NCBI GenBank assembly: GCA_022616725.1
Contig: JAKEEH010000391.1
Span: forward strand, 1-38,737
Source of the DNA: Limisphaerales bacterium
GTDB taxonomy: Bacteria; Verrucomicrobiota; Verrucomicrobiia; Limisphaerales; JAKEEH01
Direction of reading: 5' to 3'
DNA length: 38,737 nt
In this document: in pieces, positions 7,390-15,780 of the stretch
Layout: each line of letters begins with the position of its first letter
Position numbering within the stretch: position 1 is the first letter of the stretch
Notes under the pieces: model-generated
Seen by the model: only the letters and a program-made list of their open reading frames with translations
Databases searched by the model: none
What the model was told of the DNA's origin: nothing
Program-made: the position numbers and the translations under genes

Positions 7390-8136
7390 TCATTCCTCGA
7401 GATAAAGCAGAAAACGTGTCAGGAAGTAGTCGAGGATCAGAATCAGCACAATGGAATTAACGACGGCTTTGGTGACGGAGCGCCCGATGCCGCGCGGACC
7501 GCCGATGGTCACAAGCCCCTGGTGACACGAGACGAGGCCGATCACCACCGCAAAGACAAAACTCTTGAAGAGGCCGTTGGCCACATCGCCCAAATCGACG
7601 ACGTCGCGCAAGTTGCTCAGGAAGGAGACAAAGGTAATGCCGATTTCTTCGTTGAACATCGCGACCATGCCGCCCCCGAACCAGCCGATCAGGATCGCAA
7701 AGATGACCAGGATGGGCAGCGCGATGGAAATAGCAATCATGCGCGGCAGCACCAGATAATGGATCGGATTGATGTTCATGGTGCGCAAGGCGTCAATTTC
7801 CTGATAGACGCGCATCGAGCCGATTTCCGCCGCCATCGCCGAGCCGATGCGCCCGGCAATCAAGACCGACATCATCACCGGGGCCAGCTCCTTGCAGATG
7901 GACAAGCCGACCAGGCCGCCAATGGCGCTGGAGAGCCCGCGCTCGGCCAGGACGGGGCCGGTTTGCAGCGCAATGACCCCGCCGATGAACAGGGACAAGA
8001 TGCAAGCCATCAAGAGGCTGGCGTTGCCGATCTCGAAGAGCTGGTCGAACACCTTGTGGCGCTGCCGGAAGACAAGGGGCAGCGCCTTGAAGGTGCGCCA
8101 GAACAAAACGATCATCTCGCCGACATTCTCAAACAT
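7390..8136 (-). CDS. mlaE: MlaE-like ABC transporter permease
   Basis: The 248-residue integral membrane permease of an Mla-type lipid transporter. Strong family blocks are present: LFIGGVIALQTGPVLAERGLSS, then LAPVMMSVLIAGRIGSAMAAEIGSM with the coupling helix VYQEIDALRTMNINPI, and near the end VSCHQGLVTIGGPRGIGRSV. About five to six membrane segments are visible. I place the start at the ATG at 8136 rather than the TTG three codons upstream. Transcription comes from the WPL-repeat gene side, 26 bases upstream, and continues to mlaF and mlaD. Together the three encode a complete inner-membrane core; no MlaC- or MlaA-like gene follows. Confidence 0.93.
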   Translation of the reverse strand: MFENVGEMIVLFWRTFKALPLVFRQRHKVFDQLFEIGNASLLMACILSLFIGGVIALQTGPVLAERGLSSAIGGLVGLSICKELAPVMMSVLIAGRIGSAMAAEIGSMRVYQEIDALRTMNINPIHYLVLPRMIAISIALPILVIFAILIGWFGGGMVAMFNEEIGITFVSFLSNLRDVVDLGDVANGLFKSFVFAVVIGLVSCHQGLVTIGGPRGIGRSVTKAVVNSIVLILILDYFLTRFLLYLEE

Positions 8137-8162
8137 ACCGATCAAGGCTGAATGATTAAGGG

Positions 8163-9668
8163 CTAATCACTGGCGACTTCGCCGTCAGGAATTTGCACGT
8201 TCTTGCCGCCAAACGGAATGTAAAACAGACGCCAGCGACTGCCATCCGAGGAGGAATGATGCTGAAAAAGGCCGAAGAGGAGCGAGGTTTTTTTGGCCCC
8301 TTGCGGGTCGGCCACAGTGGCGGGACCTCGGTCGCGGCGGTAAAGGTTCCAGAGCAAGGACTGGCTGGCAGCCCCGGTCTTCCCGTTGCGCTGGGAACGC
8401 CACAGCGCCCAGAGGGGCGAATAATTGCGCTCGATGCTCTTGTTGTTGGGCAGGATCGGCTCCAGGATCGAGAGGAGCTGCAGGCTCCTGTGGCCCTGCC
8501 AATCCTGGCGCGCGGTGAACAGAGGCCAGAGGTCCCGCCGCCAGGCCTCCGCGCCGGTCTCGGTGTTCTTCTCCGATATGTCCGAATACAGGTAAAAGAG
8601 GATGCGGGTGCGTTGGCGGTCCAGGGGGTCGGAACGTATGGCGTTGTGCTTGTAAAGCGGCCAGAGATACCAACGGCTGGTCAATTCCCTCACCCCAGCC
8701 CTCTCCCCGGCGGAGAGGGTGTAGGCCTCGCTGAAGAACGGCCAAATACGCGAGGTATATTTGCCTTCGCCGCGGGTGAAGACGATCAGCGGCCAGGGCG
8801 CGCCCCATTCGTTGTATTTCTTCTCGCGATCCACGGTGTGCGTTATGCCGACCGGCCACAAAAAGGTGGTGGAGTCGCGCCGGGGCGAGCGGTATTGGCT
8901 GTAAGCGGGCAGGAGCGCTTCCTGCTTAATAACGTTGGTGGTGCCGATGCCGGAGGTTTGCTTGAGGTAAAAAGGCCAGAGGACAAACAGGCGGTCGTGC
9001 CCGCCGGCAACCTGAACTTCATCCCAGAGGTTGGTTTTGCGGGTCAGCTCTTTGTGCTCCCTCCCGATCAAGGGCCAGAATTGCCAGCCGCGCAATCCGG
9101 GACCGCGGCGGGAGTGCAAAAACGGGTAGGGAAAGTTGTCCGTGATCACGCCGCCCTTGCGGGTGCGCGAGTAGAGGGGCCATAGCACGAAGCGGATTTC
9201 GTCGCGGAAGAGCCGGTCCCGCAGATGCCCGTAAATCGGGACCAGCGCCCAATAGTTTTTTTCTGGAATGTCCGACCACTGGTGGAAGTAGATCGGGAAG
9301 AGAGTAAAGCGATTTACGTTGGTCTCGGTCAGGCTTTGGCCACCGGCAAACGCCAATAGTTGAAACATTTGGAAGCGGTATTCCGGACCGAACCGGTTCA
9401 GAGTTACAACAGGATAAAGAAGGTCGAATTCCGCAAAGTCCGTCTCCTCGTCCACAGTGTACGACACCGCGGGGGGCACAGCCCAGATTTTGGCGGAATC
9501 GCGACGCTCGTAATAGAAGAGGGGCCCGGCGGCTTCGGCGCGCGTGCCGCTGTCGAGCGCCAACCCGAACTGGTGAAATAACGGCCCTAACGTTACCTCT
9601 CCAGCAGTGGAGTCGAAGGCAAGCGCCAGCAGGGCAATAAGCCAGAGTGGGTGGCGGGTTTGGAGCAT
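8163..9668 (-). CDS. Exported WPL-repeat protein of unknown function
   Basis: A 501-residue protein with a signal peptide (PLWLIALLALAFDSTAG). The body contains about ten tryptophan motifs of the form (L/F/I)WP(L/F/V), near residues 163, 198, 231, 271, 292, 309, 336 and 381, with weaker WAL and WNL at about 420 and 440. Each is followed by an aromatic or hydrophobic residue and a charged loop. Alternating aromatic strands with polar turns suggest a beta-rich outer-membrane or surface protein, but I recognise no family. The start ATG at 9668 is preferred to a GTG at 9710 because it begins the signal peptide. Position between the RND transporter and mlaE implies a part in lipid transport; that is inference. 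Confidence 0.75.
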   Translation of the reverse strand: MLQTRHPLWLIALLALAFDSTAGEVTLGPLFHQFGLALDSGTRAEAAGPLFYYERRDSAKIWAVPPAVSYTVDEETDFAEFDLLYPVVTLNRFGPEYRFQMFQLLAFAGGQSLTETNVNRFTLFPIYFHQWSDIPEKNYWALVPIYGHLRDRLFRDEIRFVLWPLYSRTRKGGVITDNFPYPFLHSRRGPGLRGWQFWPLIGREHKELTRKTNLWDEVQVAGGHDRLFVLWPFYLKQTSGIGTTNVIKQEALLPAYSQYRSPRRDSTTFLWPVGITHTVDREKKYNEWGAPWPLIVFTRGEGKYTSRIWPFFSEAYTLSAGERAGVRELTSRWYLWPLYKHNAIRSDPLDRQRTRILFYLYSDISEKNTETGAEAWRRDLWPLFTARQDWQGHRSLQLLSILEPILPNNKSIERNYSPLWALWRSQRNGKTGAASQSLLWNLYRRDRGPATVADPQGAKKTSLLFGLFQHHSSSDGSRWRLFYIPFGGKNVQIPDGEVASD

Positions 9669-9803
9669 CGGCGGCAGGACTATAGAAACGGTCGATTCGA
9701 TGGCAAACACGAAAAGGGCGGGAGCGAAGGCGAGGAAGGGTGGTTGTCGTTAACGTTAAAGCGTGTCGGAAACGCCTTAAAGCGGCTGGTTTTCACATAG
9801 GAT

Positions 9804-9832
9804 TTGACTTTCGCAACGCAGGTCATTATACT
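9804..9832 (+). promoter_or_regulatory. Near-consensus sigma-70 promoter for a candidate small RNA
   Basis: TTGACT at 9804-9809 and TATACT at 9827-9832 are separated by exactly 17 bases; each hexamer matches its consensus at 5 of 6 positions. It points rightwards in a gap where both flanking protein genes are on the minus strand, so it serves neither. The predicted start point is about 9838-9840. Confidence 0.6.
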
Positions 9833-9838
9833 CTTGTG

Positions 9839-9911
9839 CAACTTGAGGTTTTGTTACCTCGGTTCCTCCCGACCCAGTGTCGACTGTGCATTGTCGCGCT
9901 GGGTTCTTTTT
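9839..9911 (+). ncRNA. Candidate small RNA, antisense to the 3' end of the RND gene
   Basis: A predicted transcript of about 70-75 bases. It has a promoter directly upstream and a first hairpin at 9845-9860 (GAGGT against ACCTC, 6-base loop). An unpaired stretch contains CCTCCC (9865-9870), complementary to a Shine-Dalgarno sequence. A terminator hairpin follows at 9872-9904 (ACCCAG with CTGGGT, continued by CGAC with GTCG) and then TTCTTTTT. No reading frame is needed to explain it. From 9854 on it is the complement of the last codons of the HpnN-like gene, so it could act in cis on that message, in trans through the CCUCC motif, or both. It resembles no small RNA that I can name. Confidence 0.5.
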
Positions 9912-12619
9912 ATGGTCCAACCCTGTTTATCCAGGAGGTTCAGAATCGCCGGCAGAAACGTTAAGCCGACCAGCATGCAGGTGCTAACGCCAGTCGCCAT
10001 GATGAATCCAAGACTTCGGATTCCGCGATGCTCGGCCAGCATCAGGCTGCCGAAACCGGCAATCGTCGTGAGACCGGACACCAGGACCGCCTTGCCGGTG
10101 CTCCGGGCCAGAATGCTGGGGTGCTGTTCTTCAGCGAAGCGGTTAAGGATGTGAATACCATTGGTGACACCGATCCCAACAATCAGAGGCAAGGTCATGA
10201 CGTTCGCCGGGTTGAACGCAATGCCCAACCAACCCATCAGGCCCAGCATCCACAAAAATCCAACCCCGACCGGCAGGAGTGACAGGACCACCGCCGAGAC
10301 CTTGCGAAAGTGAATGTAAACGAGAATGGAGATCGCCATGAGGGAATAGACGGCGGCTTGCTCGAAGCTCTCTTTCAACAAGGTGGTGTACTCATACAAC
10401 TGGACGGGAGTGCCGGTGACCCGCGGATCGATCTGGCGAATCTGGCGAATGAATTCCTCCTGTTCGGCGCGGTTCCAGACATTCTCTTGCGGATAGGCTT
10501 GCAGCAGGTGCTTGCCCGTGACGCCAACGAAACGATTGCGGATCGGGCCCGGCAAATCCTTGACGCGTAAGGGGCCGCTGTTGTCCTGGTTCTGGATCGA
10601 GTCGAATGTCTCCCGCACGTCGATGAACAACGCCTGCTGAAATTCCCCAAGCTTCTCCGCGGTTTGTTTCCGCTCGCCGAGCAACATCCGTTGCAGAAGC
10701 GAACTGATGGCGCGGCGCAGGGAAACAAGCTGTCGGTGCAACTCAGGTTCCTCCTTCCTGGTCTCGGCGGCGGCAAGTCCCGTGTAGCCATGCAGAGACC
10801 ACAAGGTCTGGGTCAAGTCACGCAAATCTGCCGGTTCCATATCGACCCGCTGAAACTGGATTTCAGCGGCAAGGGCTTTGATATCCGTCAACATCTCCAG
10901 CTTCTTCTCCTGGGGCTCGGTGAGATACCGCGCCATGGACTCGACCGCGGCCACCGTGGGTAAATTGGTGATTTGCGTGATCAGGTTGGTCGCGGCGGGA
11001 AGGGAGTCGGCCACGACGGCAGCGAACAGAACGGAGCGGGTCGAGGATTGGATCAACTTATCCTGAAAGATCACTGCCGGGAGACCCGCGCTCTGCATAT
11101 TCAGGAGATTGAAGTCGAAATAGACGCGGCGCGCTGAAACCAGCGACAAGGCTGTCAACAAGCCGACCATCGTGATCACGGTATAGGGTCGGCGCAGCCA
11201 AACGTTTTCGAGGCGCGCGCGACGGTCCACTTCCTCCGCCGTGCGATGTCCCAGTTTGTCGCCCCATTGCGCGTCCAGAACGTTTTGGCGTCCGCGCAGC
11301 AACCACGCCGGCAGCAGCGTCATCATCGGCACAAGGCACACGAGCATGCCGCCGCCGCAAATAATTCCCATTTCCCGGATGCCCTTGAAGTCGGCCGCCG
11401 CCATGGCAAAAAAGGCGCCCGCCGTCGTGAAGGCGCCGGTGAAAATGCCCATGCCCGTGTAAACCATGGCTTTCTCCAGCGCCGCCTGTTGTGAGCGGCC
11501 GCGCCGCAGTTCTTCCTCGTAACGCGTGATCAGATGAACACCGAAATCGACCGCAAGGCCGATGAGGATCGGCACAAACGTGATGGTAAGAATATTTAGA
11601 TGGCCAACTGCAGCCGTCGTGAAGGCTAGAGTGTAAGAAAGCCCGACCAGCAGGCAGGCTGTGGCCTTGAGTGGACGGCCCGTTTCATGATAACCGTAGA
11701 TGAAAACCATTGCGACTATGACCAGCGCAACAATGGTGGCGATGGTGGAGTCCCGCTGAGACTGCGCCATTTCGTCCACTTCCAGCACTGGTTCGCCAGT
11801 TAAACCAACGTTCAGTCCGGGAACCTCGAGTTGCGTCTCGGTTATCAACTCGCGGATCCTGCGCACGGCATCGGCGTTGTGCTTTTCGTCTGTCGCCTGG
11901 GTGGTCAGTAAAAAGATCCGGCCATTGGCAAAGGTGATGTACATTTGGCGCTCCGCTTCCGCGCCGCCCTCGAAAAGCGCATTCACGCCCGGGGAAGGGG
12001 GTGTGCCCGGGCGCATCAGCGCGTCGGTCGCCTGGCGGATGATGCGTTCCAGCGCAGGCAACGCCTTCACCAGAGCGCGATTTTGGGCATTTTCCTCGCG
12101 ACTCGCCGTGCGGAATTGCGTGTTAACGAGATTGAAGAGCGACACCAGGTTGGTCGCCTTTGTAAACTGGACGAGGAAAGGCCGGTAATCCTGCAAGGTC
12201 CTTTGCAGATCGCGCAACGCCTCTTCGGACAGGAACAGGAGCGCCTTGGGGCCCATCAGCGTGAGGTCGCCCTTATAGAAGACCGACGCAAAATTCGTGT
12301 CGCGCTCGAGCTTTCTCCCGAGTCGCTCGATGAACTGGCGGTTCCGCTCCATGTCCTCGCTTTCGACGACAACGACGAGGTCGTCCTGGACGGGGAACTC
12401 TTTCTTAAACTCCAGGTAGATCTTGTGGTATTGCTTCTCGCCGCCGACGAGGTCATTGCGGCTGGTGAGGAAATCCAGGTTGTAATAAGTGTAAAGGATG
12501 CACAGCACCATCAGCACCAGTTGGGGCCAGAAAAAGAGGGCGCGATGATTGAAGATGGCACCGGCCAACCAGAAAAGAAACCGCGCCGTCGGCGATCTGC
12601 TCTCCTGGCGTTCGCTCAT
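9854..12619 (-). CDS. HpnN-like RND/MMPL lipid transporter
   Basis: A 921-residue inner-membrane transporter of the RND superfamily, MMPL branch, closest in style to the hopanoid transporter HpnN. A first membrane segment (ALFFWPQLVLMVLCILYTYY) is followed by a large periplasmic loop with DDLVVVVESEDMERNRQF. The first six-helix bundle has the motif TFVPILIGLAVDFGVHLITRYEEE. A second periplasmic loop and a second bundle follow, with TLPLIVGIGVTNGIHILNRFAEE. The repeated motifs carry the acidic or equivalent residues of the proton relay; the second has GVTNGI in place of the D-containing motif. No hopanoid synthesis gene is in the window, so the substrate is open. The last 19 or so residues are encoded by DNA that also forms the terminator of the opposite-strand small RNA. 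Confidence 0.88.
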   Translation of the reverse strand: MSERQESRSPTARFLFWLAGAIFNHRALFFWPQLVLMVLCILYTYYNLDFLTSRNDLVGGEKQYHKIYLEFKKEFPVQDDLVVVVESEDMERNRQFIERLGRKLERDTNFASVFYKGDLTLMGPKALLFLSEEALRDLQRTLQDYRPFLVQFTKATNLVSLFNLVNTQFRTASREENAQNRALVKALPALERIIRQATDALMRPGTPPSPGVNALFEGGAEAERQMYITFANGRIFLLTTQATDEKHNADAVRRIRELITETQLEVPGLNVGLTGEPVLEVDEMAQSQRDSTIATIVALVIVAMVFIYGYHETGRPLKATACLLVGLSYTLAFTTAAVGHLNILTITFVPILIGLAVDFGVHLITRYEEELRRGRSQQAALEKAMVYTGMGIFTGAFTTAGAFFAMAAADFKGIREMGIICGGGMLVCLVPMMTLLPAWLLRGRQNVLDAQWGDKLGHRTAEEVDRRARLENVWLRRPYTVITMVGLLTALSLVSARRVYFDFNLLNMQSAGLPAVIFQDKLIQSSTRSVLFAAVVADSLPAATNLITQITNLPTVAAVESMARYLTEPQEKKLEMLTDIKALAAEIQFQRVDMEPADLRDLTQTLWSLHGYTGLAAAETRKEEPELHRQLVSLRRAISSLLQRMLLGERKQTAEKLGEFQQALFIDVRETFDSIQNQDNSGPLRVKDLPGPIRNRFVGVTGKHLLQAYPQENVWNRAEQEEFIRQIRQIDPRVTGTPVQLYEYTTLLKESFEQAAVYSLMAISILVYIHFRKVSAVVLSLLPVGVGFLWMLGLMGWLGIAFNPANVMTLPLIVGIGVTNGIHILNRFAEEQHPSILARSTGKAVLVSGLTTIAGFGSLMLAEHRGIRSLGFIMATGVSTCMLVGLTFLPAILNLLDKQGWTIKRTQRDNAQSTLGREEPR

Positions 12620-12691
12620 CGCAAAGGGAGGGGGGGTGAACCGTACTCCGGTTCCGCGGTAGCCTCACGCATTGCCCGGTGACGCTTCACC

Positions 12692-13435
12692 TCAGGAGGC
12701 GCCCACTGCGTCGTCTGCGAATTCGGCGTTTGTGTAAACCTCCTTCACGTCGTCGTGATCTTCAAGGGCATCGATCAGCTTGTTCACAGCGGCGGCCGCA
12801 GCGCCTGTCACGGGCACCGTGGTGGTGGGGAGAGAGGTGATTTCCGCGCCGGCCGGCTTTATTGCTTTTGATTCAAGCGCTTTGTGCACGGCCTCAAACT
12901 GCGCCGGTTCCGTCAGAATCTCGTAACCGTCTTCGTCAGCCTTGAAATCCTCCGCGCCGGCTTCGAGCGCCACTTCCATCAGTTGGTCTTCATTTGCTGC
13001 GTCGCGCGGGACAACGATCTGCCCTTTACGATGAAACAATCGCGTGACCGAGCCCGAGGTGGCGATGGAGCCGCCATTTTTGGTTAAGAGACTTCGGATC
13101 TCGGCAGCGGTGCGATTGCGATTGTCCGTGCTCAACTCGACGAGCATCGCCACGCCGGCGGGTCCATAGACCTCGTAGGTTAAGTCCTCAAAATTGACGC
13201 CTTCGCCGCCGCCCGTGCCCTTCTTGATGGCGCGCTCGATGTTATCGTTCGGCATATTGGCGGCGCGACATTGGAGCATCGCCATGCGCAAACGCGGATT
13301 CATCGCCGGGTCTGGCCCGCCCAGTTTCGCCGCGATGGCGATCTCCTTGCTGAGTTTGGAAAAGACTTTGCCGCGCTTGGCGTCCAGCGCGCCCTTAAAA
13401 TGCTTAACTTTCGCCCATTTACTATGCCCGGCCAT
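12692..13435 (-). CDS. yebC: YebC/PmpR family protein
   Basis: A 247-residue protein starting MAGHSKWAKVKHFKGALDAKRGK, the universal YebC opening, with NMPNDNIERAIKKGTGG and YGPAGVAMLVELSTDNRNRTA further on. Family members have been described as transcriptional regulators and, more recently, as translation factors that help ribosomes through proline-rich stretches. The frame is open 13 codons upstream, but the family start is fixed by MAGHSKW, with GAGAAG just in front of the ATG. It precedes the RND gene by 72 bases on the same strand. Confidence 0.96.
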   Translation of the reverse strand: MAGHSKWAKVKHFKGALDAKRGKVFSKLSKEIAIAAKLGGPDPAMNPRLRMAMLQCRAANMPNDNIERAIKKGTGGGEGVNFEDLTYEVYGPAGVAMLVELSTDNRNRTAAEIRSLLTKNGGSIATSGSVTRLFHRKGQIVVPRDAANEDQLMEVALEAGAEDFKADEDGYEILTEPAQFEAVHKALESKAIKPAGAEITSLPTTTVPVTGAAAAAVNKLIDALEDHDDVKEVYTNAEFADDAVGAS

Positions 13436-13562
13436 ACTTCTCAATAACCGGCTCATTGAACATGAGCGGGGCATTGCTCAAAAGGATAAAGTTCCTGAGT
13501 CAGAAAATGGGAAGAACTATCACCGAGGACGTCCCAATTGCAAAAGCTCTCCCCGAAATTCC

Positions 13563-13607
13563 GCACGAACGGGTCAGCAAAATACTTCGGGTAAACGGGG
13601 TTCGTGC
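13563..13607. repeat. 8-base inverted repeat in the gap upstream of yebC
   Basis: GCACGAAC at 13563-13570 and GTTCGTGC at 13600-13607 form a perfect 8-base inverted repeat with a 29-base centre. It lies in the 184-base gap between yebC and the coiled-coil gene. It could be a stem at the end of the upstream transcript or a protein site. There is no T-run on either side, so it is not a standard terminator. Confidence 0.4.
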
Positions 13608-13619
13608 AAGTGATTTGCC

Positions 13620-13901
13620 TCACTTCTTCCGCTGCCGAACCAGATCTTTCTTCTCTTCGAGTTCGGCTTGGAGTTTTTTGCGTTCGTTAACGAGCTGCTG
13701 TTCCAGTTTTTCCGCCTCTTCCCAGTTCCCGGCGGCATTTGCCCTGGCAATTTCATCTTTCAGCCCGATCTCGCGCTCGGCGACTTTGGCCGCGTATCTG
13801 GAGTCCAACTCGGCGAGTTCTTTCTTCTGCGGGTCGGTCAATTTGATGCTCGGCGATTGTTTGTTCAATCGCTCCATGGCGAGTTCGTAAGCGCTTTTCA
13901 T
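13620..13901 (-). CDS. Small charged coiled-coil protein, unknown
   Basis: A 93-residue soluble protein, almost entirely helical and rich in Glu, Lys and Ala (DPQKKELAELDSRYAAKVAE; KKLQAELEEKKDLVRQRKK). It is coiled-coil in character, with no signal peptide or catalytic motif. The ATG at 13901 overlaps the stop of the TPR gene (ATGA), so it is translationally coupled. The longer open frame upstream is a shadow of the TPR gene. It may be a scaffold or chaperone partner of the TPR protein; this is a guess from the overlap. Confidence 0.65.
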   Translation of the reverse strand: MKSAYELAMERLNKQSPSIKLTDPQKKELAELDSRYAAKVAEREIGLKDEIARANAAGNWEEAEKLEQQLVNERKKLQAELEEKKDLVRQRKK

Positions 13902-14344
13902 TTTTTGTCGGGCTCGGGGTTGGCTTTCTTTTTCCAGGGCATGCTGGGAAATTTCACCGGCGCGGGCGGCTTTTGCTTTGCCATTTGCAATTCGGGATCG
14001 CCTGTGACATCCGAGGCCGCGGTCGGATTGGCGCGCCACGACGCGATCCGCGCCTGCAAGCCGTGGTGCTCAGCGGTCTTTTTGTCGCCCGCTTTCATGT
14101 AGAACAGCGAGAGATTCGTATGAACAAGCTGGTCGTGCGGGCGCATTTTCTCGGCTTTGTGACCTTCGGCAATTGCGGCTGCGTAATCGCCTTTGCGATA
14201 GTGAGCCATGCCGAGCGACAGTTGGGCGTCGAAATGATCGGGCGCGCTCTCAAGCAACGACTTCAGCTTTGCGATCGCCGAATCGTAGTCGCCGCGGCTG
14301 AAATCGAACATTGCGTCATCGTATCGTTCGTTGGCTTCAGCCAT
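13898..14344 (-). CDS. TPR-repeat protein
   Basis: A 148-residue cytosolic protein with about three tetratricopeptide repeats in residues 3-100: FDFSRGDYDSAIAKLKSLLESAP, then AQLSLGMAHYRKGDYAAAIAEG, then a third ending in a lysine-rich helix. The last 40 residues are proline- and lysine-rich and probably disordered. TPR proteins are protein-binding scaffolds and the sequence gives no partner. It sits 45 bases downstream of lpd on the same strand and overlaps the small coiled-coil gene by 4 bases. Confidence 0.85.
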   Translation of the reverse strand: MAEANERYDDAMFDFSRGDYDSAIAKLKSLLESAPDHFDAQLSLGMAHYRKGDYAAAIAEGHKAEKMRPHDQLVHTNLSLFYMKAGDKKTAEHHGLQARIASWRANPTAASDVTGDPELQMAKQKPPAPVKFPSMPWKKKANPEPDKK

Positions 14345-14389
14345 AATGCAATTATTGATGATCGCAGGGCAGGCGCAAGTGTCGTTCGC

Positions 14390-15778
14390 TCACATGTGCA
14401 ACGCCCGGCCATCGACAGCGAGCGCAGCCTCCTTGAATGCCTCGGCCAATGTGGGGTGGGCGTGTGAGACGCGAGCGATGTCCTCGCTGCTCGCGCCAAA
14501 GGCCATCGCTGCCGCGGCTTCGGCAATAAGTTCGCCGGCGCGCGGGCCAATGATGTGAACCCCTAGAATCCGATCTGTTTCCGCGTGCGCCAGGACTTTC
14601 ACTTTGCCATCGGTCTGGCCCAGGGAATGGGCGCGGCCATTGGCGCGAAACGGAAACGCACCCTTGCGATAGGGCACGTTGTCGCGCTTAAGGTCGTCTT
14701 CGGATTTGCCAACGGTGGCGATCTCGGGGTGCGTGTAAACCACGCCCGGAATCGTGTTATAATCGACGTGACCGCGCCCGGTGACGAGCGCCTCCGCGCA
14801 GGCAATCCCTTCCTCCTGGGCCTTGTGCGCGAGCATGGGACCTCGGATCACGTCTCCGATGGCGAAAACTCCGGCCGCCGAGGTTTCGAATCGTTCACCG
14901 ACGGGGATCCGCCCCCTCCCGTCGAGCTTGATCCCAACGGTGTCCAAGCCGAGGCCGTCAGTGTTGGGCACACGCCCGGCGGCCACTAACACGCGGTCGC
15001 ACACCAGGGGCTCCGCGCCTTTGCACTCGACGGTGGCTCGATCGCCATCCACACGCGCCGCGAGCACCTTGACGCCAAGCCGAAACTCGAGACCTTGCTT
15101 TTCGAAGATTTTTCGAGCTTCGGTTGCAATTTCCGAATCCATCCCAGGCAAAATGCGATCCAAGTATTCAAGCACCGTGACCTTGGCGCCCAACCGCCGC
15201 CAGACGGACCCCAGTTCCAGCCCGATATAGCCCGCGCCGATGACGACGAGGTGATGGGGCACGTGAGAATATGCCAGCGCTTCGGCACTCGTGCCGATCG
15301 GGCCACCCAGCACGATGCCCGGAAGAGTCGCGGGCTTGCTCCCTGTCGCGATCAGAATGTATTTCGCCGCAAGTTCCGTGGACTCCGTCTCGTTTCGCAC
15401 CGTAACGCGACCTGCTCCTGCAATGGCGCCGTGGCCTTTGTAGCGGGTGATCTTGTTTTTTCGGAACAGCGCGTCGATTCCGCGAGTAAGCGTCGCAACG
15501 ATTTTCTCCTTGCGCTCGAGCATGGCTGGCAAATCGGCGGTCATGCCGCTAACGCGGATGCCATGGACGGCAAAATCGGTTTGGGCTTCGTGAAACCGTT
15601 CCGTGGATTCGAGCAGCGCCTTGCTGGGAATGCAGCCAATGCGCAGGCAGGTTCCACCGAGAGCGGCCTCCCTTTCAACACACGCCACGTTCAGCCCGAG
15701 CTGCGCGGCGCGGATCGCCGTCACGTAGCCGCCCGGTCCGGCTCCAATGACGATCAGGTCATGTTGCGGCGAAGACAT
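14390..15778 (-). CDS. lpd: Dihydrolipoyl dehydrogenase (E3)
   Basis: A 462-residue FAD-dependent E3 subunit that reoxidises the dihydrolipoyl groups of 2-oxo-acid dehydrogenases and makes NADH. It has the FAD-binding GAGPGG (residues 12-17), the redox disulphide GGTCLRIGCIPSK (C44 and C49), the NAD-binding GAGYIGLELGS, the second FAD motif FAIGDVIRGPMLAHKA, and the C-terminal HAHPTLAEAF with the catalytic His-Glu pair. The ATG at 15778 lies 2 bases after the sucB stop; a TTG two codons upstream would overlap that stop. It is the third gene of the sucA-sucB-lpd operon. Confidence 0.97.
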   Translation of the reverse strand: MSSPQHDLIVIGAGPGGYVTAIRAAQLGLNVACVEREAALGGTCLRIGCIPSKALLESTERFHEAQTDFAVHGIRVSGMTADLPAMLERKEKIVATLTRGIDALFRKNKITRYKGHGAIAGAGRVTVRNETESTELAAKYILIATGSKPATLPGIVLGGPIGTSAEALAYSHVPHHLVVIGAGYIGLELGSVWRRLGAKVTVLEYLDRILPGMDSEIATEARKIFEKQGLEFRLGVKVLAARVDGDRATVECKGAEPLVCDRVLVAAGRVPNTDGLGLDTVGIKLDGRGRIPVGERFETSAAGVFAIGDVIRGPMLAHKAQEEGIACAEALVTGRGHVDYNTIPGVVYTHPEIATVGKSEDDLKRDNVPYRKGAFPFRANGRAHSLGQTDGKVKVLAHAETDRILGVHIIGPRAGELIAEAAAAMAFGASSEDIARVSHAHPTLAEAFKEAALAVDGRALHM

Positions 15779-15780
15779 TA

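Noticed and set aside
7366-8151. 261-codon plus-strand frame opposite mlaE, rich in His, Asp and Gln
   Set aside because: Antisense shadow of mlaE, as shown by the full set of MlaE motifs on the minus strand.
13456-13619. Start of a plus-strand frame in the gap upstream of yebC that could be a small gene
   Set aside because: The frame runs on as the antisense of the coiled-coil gene, has no ribosome site, and its first 55 or so residues match no family I know. The region is better described as a gap with an inverted repeat.
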